Positions 1 through 8,610 of a stretch of 64,000 bases of DNA are shown here, one piece after another (positions within the stretch are counted from its first letter, which is position 1; each line of letters starts with the position of its first letter). Source of the DNA: JAKOWB01 sp038363005 (GTDB lineage: Bacteria > Pseudomonadota > Alphaproteobacteria > Kiloniellales > JACOMY01); contig JBBQBI010000001.1 in the NCBI GenBank assembly GCA_038363005.1, positions 186,001 through 250,000 of the forward strand. The letters are read 5' to 3'. The notes under the pieces are model-generated. The model was given only the letters and a program-made list of their open reading frames with translations, was not told the DNA's origin and ran no database searches. Position numbers and translations under genes: made by a program.

Positions 1-1178
1 GCCAGCTTGTCGCCGAACAGCGTGCCCAGGGGCAGGCCGGAGCCGAAGCAGTAGCCCATGGCGTAGTGCAGCCCCGCGTGACTGCCGATATGCGGGTAGA
101 GGTCGAAGGTGGCGGCACAGCGCCCGGTCCAGACATTGTCGAAGCCGACTGCTGCAAGTTGCGGGAAGATGCGGCGCATCTTGGCGTGCAGCCGCACCGC
201 CACCAGGTCGAGGTCGCTGTAGCTATCGCCGGTCAGCGCGCCGAACAGCAGCCGCGTACCGTCCGGCGACGGGCGCGCGTAGTCGGTGTCCATCGCATAG
301 TCGTGGAACACGCGCAGCTTGGGAATCAATGTCCGCAGCAACGCCGGTGGCAGGGGTTCGGTCGCGGCCATGTAGGCGTTCAGTGGGATCGCGCGGCGGC
401 GCAGCCAGGGCGTCGCCTTGCCGGTGTAGCCGTTGGTGGCGACGATCACCTGCCCGGCCTGGACAACGCCGCGGGCCGTCTGCACCGCGTGGCCGTCGCC
501 GTCGCGTTGCGTCCCGGTGACCGGCGTGTGGGCATAGACCACGGCGCCGGCGGACTCCGCCAGCGCCAGCATTCCGAGGTGGTACTTGCCGGGATGGCAG
601 AGGTAGTGCTCGGCGATCACCGCGCCGCCGTGATAGAGGTCGGAGCCGAGTTCGCGCGCCTGCTCCGCCTTCGGCACCATCTCGTGCGCGTCGCCCAGGT
701 GACGCTGCTTCAGCTCCAGGTCGCGCGCCATCACCTCGTAGAGCGCCGGCGAATTTGCGGCGATGAAGCGCCCGCGCTGCTGCAGGTCGCAGTCGATGCC
801 TTCGCGCCCGATGAAGTCGACGATGCCGTCGAAGGCCTGGCGCAGCTCGCCATAGATCGCCTTGGCCTTGGCCTCGCCAGCGTCGGCCAGGATCTCGCCG
901 AAGCCGTGCTTGATAGTGCGGCCGATCACGCCGGTCGGACGCGAAGAAGCACCTTGGCCAGGGTCGCTGGCCTCGAACACCGCAACGCTTGCGCCGGCAC
1001 GGGCCAGTGTGATGGCGGCGGAGAGACCGGTGGCGCCGGAGCCGATGATGGCAACCTCGACCCGCGGCGGCAGCACCATAGGTGGGCGGGGCGGGCGGGG
1101 CGCGGCCTCCCACCAGTAGGGCGTGCGCCGCGCGCCGGGCCGCAGCGGCTGGCGCGCGACCTCGGTGGCCAGGCTCAT
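1..1178 (-). CDS. FAD-dependent amine/glycine oxidoreductase (DAO family), C-terminus cut by window
   Basis: The frame is open from an ATG at 1178 down to base 1, giving 392 residues with the C-terminus missing. A dinucleotide-binding GSGATGLSAAI motif lies near residue 40, followed by an acidic end of the second strand (VAVFEAS). The later GDSYSDLD and DLYPHIGSH segments are typical of D-amino-acid oxidase-fold enzymes such as gamma-glutamylputrescine oxidase and glycine oxidase. About 30 residues precede the FAD domain, as in the PuuB-like group. The ATG overlaps the TGA of the RidA gene (ATGA), so the two are probably translationally coupled. In this operon it would oxidise an amine released from an amide, with RidA clearing reactive imines; that role is inferred from context. 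The exact substrate cannot be read from the sequence. Confidence 0.85.
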   Translation of the reverse strand, partial: MSLATEVARQPLRPGARRTPYWWEAAPRPPRPPMVLPPRVEVAIIGSGATGLSAAITLARAGASVAVFEASDPGQGASSRPTGVIGRTIKHGFGEILADAGEAKAKAIYGELRQAFDGIVDFIGREGIDCDLQQRGRFIAANSPALYEVMARDLELKQRHLGDAHEMVPKAEQARELGSDLYHGGAVIAEHYLCHPGKYHLGMLALAESAGAVVYAHTPVTGTQRDGDGHAVQTARGVVQAGQVIVATNGYTGKATPWLRRRAIPLNAYMAATEPLPPALLRTLIPKLRVFHDYAMDTDYARPSPDGTRLLFGALTGDSYSDLDLVAVRLHAKMRRIFPQLAAVGFDNVWTGRCAATFDLYPHIGSHAGLHYAMGYCFGSGLPLGTLFGDKL

Positions 1179-1561
1179 CCGCCCACCACGGCCAGGGTTT
1201 CGATCTCGATCAGGAATTCCGGCAGGATCAGCGGGCAGCTCAAGGTCGCGCGCGGCGGCGGCGCCTTGGGAAAGAACTCGCGGAAGACCTCGTTCATGCC
1301 GGCATAGTCGGCGTAGTCGGTCAGGTGCACGGTGAACTTGATGACGTCGTCCAGCGTGGCGCCGGCGGCCTTCAGGGCAGCCTTGATCAGCGTCAAGGTC
1401 TGGCGTGTCTGGACCCGGATATCGCCGGCGCCGACCACCTTGCCGGCGGCATCCAGCGAAGCCATGCCGGCGACGGCGACGAAGGGGCCGATGCGCTTGG
1501 CATGGCTGTAGCAGCCGATGGGGGCGCCCATCTCGGCGATGTTGAAGGTACCGTCGGCCAT
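1175..1561 (-). CDS. RidA family reactive intermediate/imine deaminase
   Basis: The protein is 128 residues, the normal length for the Rid/YjgF/YER057c/UK114 family, which hydrolyses enamine and imine intermediates made by PLP enzymes and amine oxidases. The conserved features are a central QTRQTLTLIKAAL helix, the V-x-K-F-T-V-H-L strand and the C-terminal E-I-E-T-L-A-V strand. The usual arginine-rich R-x-x-V/C segment appears as PPPRATLSCP. An in-frame extension to 1723 exists but overlaps the upstream gene by more than 150 bases. The ATG at 1561 lies next to the upstream stop at 1563 and matches the family N-terminus. It sits between the formamidase-like hydrolase and an FAD amine oxidase, which fits a detoxifying role in the same pathway. 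Confidence 0.9.
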   Translation of the reverse strand: MADGTFNIAEMGAPIGCYSHAKRIGPFVAVAGMASLDAAGKVVGAGDIRVQTRQTLTLIKAALKAAGATLDDVIKFTVHLTDYADYAGMNEVFREFFPKAPPPRATLSCPLILPEFLIEIETLAVVGG

Positions 1562-1562
1562 G

Positions 1563-3773
1563 TCAGGACTCCTTGCTGGGCGTGAAGGGCGCCGGGTCGA
1601 GGAAGCGGCGCAGCACGTTGCCGGTGATGCGCGCCACGTTGTTGTCGAAGCCGTTGCAGGGCAGCGCGGCGGACCAGGAGATCGAGCTGGCGGAAAAGAC
1701 CGCGCCGCCTGCTGGCGTCTCAAAGAACAGCATGTCGGCGCGCACCAAGGGATTGTCGCTGCCGCCGAGCAGCCAGTTGGTCGCCGGCATGTCCTCCTTC
1801 ACCACCACCATGTTGTCGGTGAAGCCAGTGGCCTCGGCGACGATGAGCGCATGGGGCGGCGTGCCCAGCAGGCGGTCGGCGCGGTCGATCTCGTAGCCGG
1901 CGGCGCCGCCGAGCAGCAGGCCGAAGTCGCCAATCACCTCGTCAGCGGCCAGGCCCTCGAAGATGAAGGCGGCGCGTGGATCGGTGGATTCCGGTCGGCG
2001 CCGGAAGGGGCGGCCGATGTCCAGCCCGGAAGCGGCGAAGCCGGTGCCGACCAGCTGGTTGGGCGTGCGGTCGCAGCGCCGCCACATGCCGCCGTACTCG
2101 CCGCTCCAGGCCATGGAGTACTCGCCAGGCTCAGCCTCCCAGGGGCGCGAACCGTCCTCGGCACGACGTAGCTCGATCACCGGCAGGGTGGGGTGCCAGG
2201 CGACACGCCAGAAGAAGCCGTTGCCGCCGAGGTACAGCAGGCGCCCGCCGTCATCGAGGAAGCCCTGGATGGCATCCCACATGCCGGTCGAGGTGTATTC
2301 CGGGTGATTGCCGGTCAGCAGTACACGATAGCCGGCCAACGCCGCCGCTCCCTCGCGCTCCAGGTCCTCGTCGGTCACCACGTCGACACCCTGGCCGATG
2401 GCATCCAGCCAGCCCAGCAGGAAGCCATCGTCGTTGAAGGCAGAGAGCGTGGTGTTGGGTCGCATGTTGACGATGGGGCGTAGCCGGGTGGAGAGCGCGG
2501 TGCCGCTGCCGTCGCGGTGCAGGGAATAGAGCGAATCGCCATAGGTGGGCCGCTCGTTGAGGAAGAGGTCGCTCGGCACCAGTTCGGGCAGCACACCGAG
2601 ATAGAGTTCATAGAGCCGCGAGCGGTTCATCACCCGGTAGTTGCCATAGGCCATGTAGGTCGCGGTCGAGGCCAGGAAGACCGCGTCGGACGTCCGCCGG
2701 CCGCGCGGCGGACGGACGTAGAAGACGACGTGCTCGGCCTCGTCGCCGTTCTCCAGGCGCGCGGCGTAGAGGCCGCTCGGCAGCTCGTTGGGGACGGTGA
2801 AGGTGAAGTCGGTCTCCCAGCCGGCGTCGGCCAGGTCATCGTCGTGGAAGTGGATGGCGCCGTAGTGCGCCGGCTGGGCGCGCCAATCATGCCACTGTCC
2901 GGTCCAGGCGCTGCCCTTCATGGCGCGCAGCGGCAGGTTCCAGGTGCGGCCGTGCAGCGCGTTGGGCGACAGGTCGGTGATCGTCTCGCTGGCCATATCG
3001 CGGGAGAAGTCCCAGGCGCCCACCAGGGCCGGATCGTCGGGGGCGATGCTGTCGTCGGCGACGGCGCGCCCGGTCAGGCGCGGTGCCTCCAGCTTGCCGT
3101 TGTAGTGCGCGCGCATGGCAGCCGGCGCGCTGCCGTCAGCGCCGCGCTGCGCGGCGAAGGTCAGGTCGCCGTCGCCACCGGTCGCCAGGCCCACAGGTGC
3201 CGCCGCGGCGCCGTCGGCCGTGCTGTCGGCCAGCGGGTAGCGATTGCGCGGCCGTTGCCAGAGCCGCGCCTGGCCGCTGTCGGCATCATAGCTGGCGCCA
3301 ACCAACACCCACTCGCGTTCGAGCAGCGGCCGGCCGCTGCCCAGGGTCCAGGGACCGCCTGGCGTACCCAGTGTCAGGGCAACCGCGCCGGTCTCGTCGA
3401 GGCCGAGGGCGAAGCCGCTGGTCTGCCCCGGCGACAGCGTGGAGACCAGGGCCTGGCGGCCCTGGCCGGGCAGGGTGGGCCATAGCGTGGCGGTGACGCT
3501 GAAGCTGCCGAGCGCCGCCAAGGGCGGGCGCCGCGCAATGGCGACATGGGAGCCGTTGGGGATCGGCTGCTGCCGGCCGCGATGTGGGCCGGCGAAGGAC
3601 GCGGGTAGCGGCCGCTCCTGCAGGCCCGGACCGTCGCGGTGGTCGTCGACGTTGAACAGGCGCACCAGGCTGGCGTTGTAGGTGGCCGGCCCGGTCTCGA
3701 CCGAGACCTTGAAGGCGATGGTCTCGCCCGGTCGGACGGAAAGGCGGTCGCTGTAGCCGGCGATGGTCTTCAC
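1563..3773 (-). CDS. dmfA2: N,N-dimethylformamidase-family large (catalytic) subunit
   Basis: The chosen GTG at 3773 overlaps the small-subunit stop (GTGA) and gives 736 residues, close to the about 760 of characterised dimethylformamidase large subunits. The N-terminal half looks like a beta-sandwich/lectin-like region (VGAWDFSRDM, DLSPNALHGRTWNL). The C-terminal half is the DMFase beta-subunit domain with a GATase-like flavour. In the Paracoccus enzyme the mononuclear iron site uses, as I recall, Tyr399, Tyr440 and Glu521 with His519 nearby. Here Tyr411 (PTYGDSLY) and His490/Glu492 (GNHPEYTS) keep the 79-residue spacing, and Tyr373 (ATYMAYGNY) is a plausible third ligand. The enzyme should hydrolyse an N-substituted formamide to formate plus an amine. 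Whether DMF itself is the substrate is not shown. Confidence 0.88.
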   Translation of the reverse strand: MKTIAGYSDRLSVRPGETIAFKVSVETGPATYNASLVRLFNVDDHRDGPGLQERPLPASFAGPHRGRQQPIPNGSHVAIARRPPLAALGSFSVTATLWPTLPGQGRQALVSTLSPGQTSGFALGLDETGAVALTLGTPGGPWTLGSGRPLLEREWVLVGASYDADSGQARLWQRPRNRYPLADSTADGAAAAPVGLATGGDGDLTFAAQRGADGSAPAAMRAHYNGKLEAPRLTGRAVADDSIAPDDPALVGAWDFSRDMASETITDLSPNALHGRTWNLPLRAMKGSAWTGQWHDWRAQPAHYGAIHFHDDDLADAGWETDFTFTVPNELPSGLYAARLENGDEAEHVVFYVRPPRGRRTSDAVFLASTATYMAYGNYRVMNRSRLYELYLGVLPELVPSDLFLNERPTYGDSLYSLHRDGSGTALSTRLRPIVNMRPNTTLSAFNDDGFLLGWLDAIGQGVDVVTDEDLEREGAAALAGYRVLLTGNHPEYTSTGMWDAIQGFLDDGGRLLYLGGNGFFWRVAWHPTLPVIELRRAEDGSRPWEAEPGEYSMAWSGEYGGMWRRCDRTPNQLVGTGFAASGLDIGRPFRRRPESTDPRAAFIFEGLAADEVIGDFGLLLGGAAGYEIDRADRLLGTPPHALIVAEATGFTDNMVVVKEDMPATNWLLGGSDNPLVRADMLFFETPAGGAVFSASSISWSAALPCNGFDNNVARITGNVLRRFLDPAPFTPSKES

Positions 3774-4105
3774 GCGCCCAGCCTTCCCATCAAGTCGGCG
3801 TCCTCGAAAGACAGCGGGCGGCCGATGTGCCGGCGCCACCGCAACTGGAACACCGCCCACTCGGCGGCGCGCCAGTCAGTGAAGGCGAGGCGCGGGTGCA
3901 GCGTCAGGGGCTCGCCCTTCACGCCACTGAACTGCACCACGGTCCATTCGCGCGTGTGGCGGGTGCGCAGCAGCGCGTACTTGCCGGCCACCGGCTCGCC
4001 CCGGAAGCGCCGCAGCAGGGCCTGCAGGTTGGGCGAGTGCTGCGCCAGGGGATCGGCCTTGAACTCGCGGGCCAGAGTCTCGTCGGGGGCAGGTTCGGTG
4101 GTCAT
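3770..4105 (-). CDS. dmfA1: N,N-dimethylformamidase-family small subunit
   Basis: This encodes 111 residues from the ATG at 4105, preceded by GGGAA about nine bases upstream. An in-frame upstream start would push it to about 141 residues and begin inside the putative operator, so the shorter form is preferred. The layout resembles the small subunit of dimethylformamidase: residues DPLAQHSPNLQALLRRF, then GKYALLRTRHTREWTV, then an F-T-D-x-R-A-A-E-W-A-V-F-Q-L-R-W-R-R helix. It has no enzyme motif of its own; in the known enzyme the small chain packs against the catalytic chain. It is the first gene of the leftward operon small subunit-large subunit-RidA-FAD oxidoreductase, transcribed from the divergent region at 4106-4272. 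Confidence 0.82.
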   Translation of the reverse strand: MTTEPAPDETLAREFKADPLAQHSPNLQALLRRFRGEPVAGKYALLRTRHTREWTVVQFSGVKGEPLTLHPRLAFTDWRAAEWAVFQLRWRRHIGRPLSFEDADLMGRLGA

Positions 4106-4180
4106 GGCGAGGTTCCCATCTGGCGGCGCGGCCCTTGGCATTCTTCCATGCTGGCAGCAGCCAGGAGAAGGAGTCATCAC

Positions 4181-4195
4181 TTGATATTTGATCAA
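4181..4195. promoter_or_regulatory. Predicted GntR-family operator, copy 1 (TTGAT-N5-ATCAA)
   Basis: The 15 bases TTGATATTTGATCAA form an inverted repeat with 5-base arms (TTGAT/ATCAA) in the short divergent region between the formamidase operon and the PLP decarboxylase gene. The exact reverse complement occurs at 11966-11980, between the ABC-transporter operon and the GntR gene. The AT-rich 15-mer stands out in this GC-rich DNA. The most economical reading is a binding site for the GntR/FCD protein encoded at 12099-12821, controlling all three transcription units. Binding is inferred. Confidence 0.7.
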
Positions 4196-4272
4196 TGATC
4201 GCGCATTTTACGATCCCGTCAAGGTAGCCGGCAGGCGGTGCGCCGGGCGCCGATTCGAAGCGGAGCAGAGCC

Positions 4273-5523
4273 ATGCACAGACTGCCACAGCAGGGCACGT
4301 CCTGGACGGACATCGAGGCGACGCTGCGCGCCTATGGCAAGGACGACTTCAAGTGGCGCGAGGGGCGGTTGCCCTACTTCGTGTGGTGCGCCGACGAGGC
4401 CATCCTGGAGGTGCAGCGCAAGGCCTGGCGGCTCTATGACGTCGAAAACGCGCTGGGCGCCAAGCGCGCCTTTCCCAGCCTCGACCGCATGGAGCGCGAG
4501 ATCGTCGAGATGGCGCTGGGCCTGCTGGGCGGCACGGCTGCGTCGGGCGGCAGCTTCACCTCGGGCGGGACCGAGAGCAATTTCCTCGCCCTCAAGGCGG
4601 CGCGCACGCGAGCCCGCGCACGGCGGCCGGGACTGACCGGCATGAACATCGTGGTGCCGCAGTCGGCCCACGCCAGCCTGCGCAAGGGCGCCGGCTACCT
4701 CGACCTCGAGGTGCGTCTGGTGCCCTACGACAGCGAGTTCCGCTCCGACGTCGCCGCAATGGCGGCGGCGGCGGACGAGCGCACCATCCTGCTGCTGGGC
4801 TCGGCACCGCAGTTTCCCACCGGTGTGTTTGACCGCATCGCCGCGCTGGGTGAACTGGCGCGGCAGCGGGACATCTGGCTGCACGTCGACGCCTGCGTCG
4901 GTGGGCTGCTGGCGCCCTTCGCCCGGCAGCTCGGCCACCGGCTGCCGGACTTCGACCTGGCGGTGCCGGGCGTCGCCTCGCTGTCAGCTGATCTGCACAA
5001 GTATGGCTATGCCGCCAAGGGCGCCTCGCTGATCCTCTATCGCGATGCCGCCGACCTGGCGTTCCAGGAGTTCAGTGTGGAGTGGGCCAGCGGCACCTAC
5101 ACCACGCCCTCGTTCCTCGGCACGCGTCCCGGCGGCTCCATCGCCGCCGCCTGGGCGGTGATGCACTTCCTTGGCAGCGCCGGCTACCTGGAGCGGACGC
5201 GCAGCATCCTGGAGACCGTGCGGCGCCTGGCCGAGGGTATCGAGGCGATCGCCGGGCTGACCGTGGTGCGACCGCACGACCTCTGCATCCTGCTCTACGG
5301 CTCGAAGGATCCAGCGTTGGACATCAACGCGGTGGCCGAGGGGCTGGGCCAGCGCGGCTGGTACGTCGGCCGGGCGCAGCTACCCTTCGATTGCGTGCAG
5401 ATGGCGATCAACCCTGTGCATGCCGCGGTGGCGGAGCAGTACCTCGCCGACCTGCGCGATGTCGTGGCCGCGGTTCGGACCAGCGGCGCGAAGGCGGGGT
5501 TCGACGGCCGCAGCTATTCCTGA
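4273..5523 (+). CDS. PLP-dependent decarboxylase / sphingosine-1-phosphate-lyase-like enzyme
   Basis: This is a 416-residue fold-type I PLP enzyme of the group II decarboxylase family. Visible landmarks are TSGGTESNFLALKAAR (cofactor phosphate region, about residue 97), LHVDACVGG (the Asp that pairs with the pyridine nitrogen) and SADLHKYGYAAKG with the Schiff-base lysine at Lys243. The short N-terminus and the DLHKYGY block resemble sphinganine-1-phosphate-lyase and DDC-like bacterial members rather than classical glutamate decarboxylases. It is divergent from the formamidase operon and convergent with the dimethylglycine-dehydrogenase-like gene. The shared operator upstream suggests it works in the same amide/amine pathway, perhaps on an amino acid carrying the N-substituent. 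The reaction (decarboxylation or C-C cleavage) cannot be decided from the sequence. Confidence 0.85.
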   Translation: MHRLPQQGTSWTDIEATLRAYGKDDFKWREGRLPYFVWCADEAILEVQRKAWRLYDVENALGAKRAFPSLDRMEREIVEMALGLLGGTAASGGSFTSGGTESNFLALKAARTRARARRPGLTGMNIVVPQSAHASLRKGAGYLDLEVRLVPYDSEFRSDVAAMAAAADERTILLLGSAPQFPTGVFDRIAALGELARQRDIWLHVDACVGGLLAPFARQLGHRLPDFDLAVPGVASLSADLHKYGYAAKGASLILYRDAADLAFQEFSVEWASGTYTTPSFLGTRPGGSIAAAWAVMHFLGSAGYLERTRSILETVRRLAEGIEAIAGLTVVRPHDLCILLYGSKDPALDINAVAEGLGQRGWYVGRAQLPFDCVQMAINPVHAAVAEQYLADLRDVVAAVRTSGAKAGFDGRSYS

Positions 5524-5547
5524 CCGCGGCGCCTTCGGCCGCACGCG

Positions 5548-7788
5548 TCAGGCCTGCAGCGTCACCGGCAGCTCGGCGCCTTCCAACGCCAGGGTCACTG
5601 GCCCGTCGGCAGCGCCCGCCAGGGCCAGGAAGTGCGCCCGCCCGTCGGCGCGGCGCGGGCCGGCAGTGGTGACCCAGCCCAGCACCTTGCCCCCGCACCA
5701 CAGCGGCTCGCCGCCATAGGGCGTGCCGTCGATGGCGCCGCCGATCAGGCCGTGGCCGGGCGCCGGCCGCCAGGCGCCGGTGTCGTCCCGCTGCAGCCCG
5801 GCGGTCGCCGCCGGCTGCAGCGGCCCCAGCTCGTGACCCAGCGCCGGCAAGCGCTGGGCGATGCGCCAGGTTTCCAGCGCGCTCTCGCCGACCCAGCGTG
5901 GCGCCGGCGTCGCGGCCTCCAGGCGATCGACCAGGTGGTGCGCGTACTCCGTCGCGGTCAGCAGGATGAAAGCGCCGGACCAGGGGTGGCGCAGCAGCTT
6001 CACCGCGGCGCCGCCGATGGTGGCCTTGCGCAACGCGCCCGGGGCGGGCAGGGGTCCCTCCACCAGGCCGGCCAGCAGCGCTTCGGCCTGCGGTCCACCG
6101 AGCAGCAGCTGGGCCAGGCTGGAGTGGCGTGGCAGTAGCGTCGCCTGGGCGTCCGCTGGCGTCAGCAGCAGGCGGTCTGCGGTCTCCCGCGTCGCCGCGC
6201 CCAGGATCACATAGCGCGCCTCGCCCGTGCGGGCGACCAGCAGCAGGCTCTCGACGCCGCGCGGCGCCGGCGCCACGGCCATGGCGCAGGCGCCGACCGC
6301 GAGGTCGAGTCCGCCCAGTCGCTCCGCCAGCAGCGCGGCGGCGCCAGGGCCGCTCAGCTCCAGGCGGGTCGCGGCGCTCTGGTCGGCCAGCGCGACGCCG
6401 CTGTCCAGCGCCTGGATCTCGGCCTCCAGGTCGCCGAAGCCGCTCGGCCGCTCCCAGCCCATGACGCTGTGGAAGTTGGCGCCGGCGGCTTCCAGTCGGT
6501 GATGCAGCGGTCCCAGCCGCAGCTTGCGCCCGGTCTCGAAGTCACGGTTTGGACGCGCGTAGCCGTAGAGGTAGCCCGGCGCCTCGCTGATGCGCTCGCG
6601 CAGCCAGTCGCGGCGGGCGTGGAAGGGCGCGAAGCGGGTCGGCGAGAAGGGCGAGAAGTCGAGATCGCTTTGTCCGGTAAGGATAAGCTGTGCCAGGGCG
6701 CGCGCGGCGCCGGCGGAGTTGTTGACGCCGGAGGAGTTCATCCCGGCCAGCACGTAGAAGCCCGGCACCTCCGGCACCGGCCCGCCGATGAAGCGGCCGT
6801 CGGGGGTGAAGGACTCCGGGCCGTTCAGCAGCATCTTCACCTGGGCGTCTTCCAGCCCGGGGATGCGCTGGATGGCGGCCAGCATGTAGGGCTCGAACTG
6901 GTCCCAGTCGTCCGGCAGCAGGCCGAAGGAGAAGTCCGCCGGCAGCGCCTCGACCGGCAGCGGCTTGGCCCGGGTCTCGAAGCAGCCGAGCAGTAGGCCA
7001 TCGACCTCCTCCCGCCCATAGATCAGCGCGTCGGCGTCGCGGAAACTCGGCATGTCCTTGTAGATGCCGTCGAAGGCCTTGGTCAGCACATAGAAGTGCT
7101 CGTTGGCGTGGATGGGCAGCGCGACGTCCACCATGCGCGCCACCTGCGGCGCCCAGAGCCCGGCGCAGTCGATGACGCGCGACGTCGCGATGCTGCCGTG
7201 GTCGGTCTCCACCGCGCTGATGCGCCCGTTGGTGCGGCCGATGGCGCGTAGCGGCGTGCGCTCCAGCACCGTGGCGCCAGCGGCGCGCACCGCCTTGGCA
7301 TAGGCCGCCAGCAGGTCGGTGGCATTGACCCGGCCCACCGTCGGTGTCCACAGCGCGCCCAGCAGGCCAGCGGTCGAAATGATCGGCAGGCGCTCCTGCG
7401 CGGCCTCCGGCGAGACCCAGTCCCAGGCCAGGCCATGCGCCTTGGCCACTGCCTGGATGTGCTTCAGGGAGCGGACTCGCGCGTCGTTGGTGGCGAACTG
7501 CAGGCGGCCGGTCTGGCGCCAGCCGACCTCCTGCCCGGTCTCGTCGGCCAGGCGCTTGAAGAGGTCCATGTTGCGCGCATAGAAGTCGACGTAGGAGGGC
7601 GAGGAAGCATCCAGCATCGCGATGTTGGCGGCCGAATGCCAGGTGGTGCCGCAGCCCAGGCGGTCGCGCTCTAGCAGCACGACATTGCGCAGGCCGCCCT
7701 TCACCAGCGCGTAGGTCAGGGCACAGCCCACCACGCCGCCGCCGACGACCACCGCGTCGGCCTGCCGTGGCTGCACTGCTTCGGTCAT
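5548..7788 (-). CDS. Dimethylglycine/sarcosine dehydrogenase-like flavoprotein
   Basis: The 746 residues combine an N-terminal FAD-binding DAO domain (VVVGGGVVGCALTYAL, about residues 13-28) and a C-terminal folate-binding GcvT/FAO-middle-domain-like half (from about residue 400, including YGYARPNRDFETGRKLRLG and FHSVMGWERPSGF). His51 in CGTTWHSAAN is at the place where dimethylglycine dehydrogenase attaches FAD covalently. It is 60-100 residues shorter than typical dimethylglycine dehydrogenases, mainly in the C-terminal GcvT part. The expected role is oxidative N-demethylation of an N-methyl amine or amino acid, passing one-carbon units to tetrahydrofolate. It is the last gene of the leftward ABC-transporter operon, 18 bases after the permease. 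A RBS-like GGGAGA precedes the ATG. Confidence 0.88.
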   Translation of the reverse strand: MTEAVQPRQADAVVVGGGVVGCALTYALVKGGLRNVVLLERDRLGCGTTWHSAANIAMLDASSPSYVDFYARNMDLFKRLADETGQEVGWRQTGRLQFATNDARVRSLKHIQAVAKAHGLAWDWVSPEAAQERLPIISTAGLLGALWTPTVGRVNATDLLAAYAKAVRAAGATVLERTPLRAIGRTNGRISAVETDHGSIATSRVIDCAGLWAPQVARMVDVALPIHANEHFYVLTKAFDGIYKDMPSFRDADALIYGREEVDGLLLGCFETRAKPLPVEALPADFSFGLLPDDWDQFEPYMLAAIQRIPGLEDAQVKMLLNGPESFTPDGRFIGGPVPEVPGFYVLAGMNSSGVNNSAGAARALAQLILTGQSDLDFSPFSPTRFAPFHARRDWLRERISEAPGYLYGYARPNRDFETGRKLRLGPLHHRLEAAGANFHSVMGWERPSGFGDLEAEIQALDSGVALADQSAATRLELSGPGAAALLAERLGGLDLAVGACAMAVAPAPRGVESLLLVARTGEARYVILGAATRETADRLLLTPADAQATLLPRHSSLAQLLLGGPQAEALLAGLVEGPLPAPGALRKATIGGAAVKLLRHPWSGAFILLTATEYAHHLVDRLEAATPAPRWVGESALETWRIAQRLPALGHELGPLQPAATAGLQRDDTGAWRPAPGHGLIGGAIDGTPYGGEPLWCGGKVLGWVTTAGPRRADGRAHFLALAGAADGPVTLALEGAELPVTLQA

Positions 7789-7806
7789 CCTGGCGTCTCC
7801 CTTGGA

Positions 7807-8610
7807 TCAGGCGGCCTTGCCGCCGCGTGCCTCGAAGAATTGGAACACCACGACCAGCAGCACCGAGACGGCGATCAGCAGGCTGGAGACCGCGGCGATG
7901 GTGGGGTCGACCTGGTCGCGCAGGCTGGTGAACATCACCCGGGTGATGGTCGACTTGCCGCCACCGGTGATGAAGAGCGCGACAATGACCTCGTCGAACG
8001 AGGTCAGGAAAGCCAGCACAGCGCCGGCGATCACCGCGAAGCGGACCTGCGGCAGCACCACCAGGAAGAAGGCGCGGGTCGGCCGCGCCCCCAGGCTTTC
8101 GGCGACGCGTACCTGATTCAGGTCGAAGGACTGCAGGCGCGACAGGACCAGGATGACCACGAAGGGGATCGCCAGCATGGTGTGGGCCAGCACTAGGCCC
8201 AGCATGGTGTTTACCAGGTCGAGGCGGACGTAGAGGTAGAAGATGCCGATGGCGGTCAGGATCACCGGCACCGTCAAGGGCATGGTCAGCAGCATCAATA
8301 GCAGTGGCGGCGCGCCGCGGCCGAGCAGCCGCAGGCCCCAGGCGGCGGCGGTGCCGAGAGTGCTGGCGAGCAGCGCGGTGCAGGCGCCGGCGATCAGCGA
8401 GATTGTCGTCGCCTCGCCCCACAGCGAGGACTCCAGGTAGGTGTCGTACCAGCGCGTCGACCATTCGCGCGGCGGGAACTCCAGGTAGTCGCCGGCCGAA
8501 AACGACATCGGAATGACGATCAGGCTGGGCAGGATCAGCAGCAGCATGACCAGCCCGGCGAAGAGAATCAGTGGCAGGCGGCGCCGCCAAGGAATCCAGT
8601 CGTCCAGCAT
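7807..8610 (-). CDS. ABC transporter permease, polyamine-type (PotC-like)
   Basis: From the ATG at 8610, which shares one base with the upstream stop (TGATG), the protein is 267 residues. A longer in-frame ORF would overlap the preceding permease by over 200 bases. It has six hydrophobic segments and the permease EAA-type loop VAESLGARPTRAFFLVVLPQ, with the ALFITGGGKSTITRVMF segment common in PotC-like proteins. It forms the inner-membrane channel with the next gene upstream. The four transporter genes plus the flavoprotein form one operon. Confidence 0.9.
   Translation of the reverse strand: MLDDWIPWRRRLPLILFAGLVMLLLILPSLIVIPMSFSAGDYLEFPPREWSTRWYDTYLESSLWGEATTISLIAGACTALLASTLGTAAAWGLRLLGRGAPPLLLMLLTMPLTVPVILTAIGIFYLYVRLDLVNTMLGLVLAHTMLAIPFVVILVLSRLQSFDLNQVRVAESLGARPTRAFFLVVLPQVRFAVIAGAVLAFLTSFDEVIVALFITGGGKSTITRVMFTSLRDQVDPTIAAVSSLLIAVSVLLVVVFQFFEARGGKAA

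Noticed and set aside
66..1307. Long plus-strand open frame of 413 codons
   Set aside because: It is antisense to the FAD oxidoreductase and RidA genes, which show clear family motifs; GC-rich DNA produces long antisense frames.
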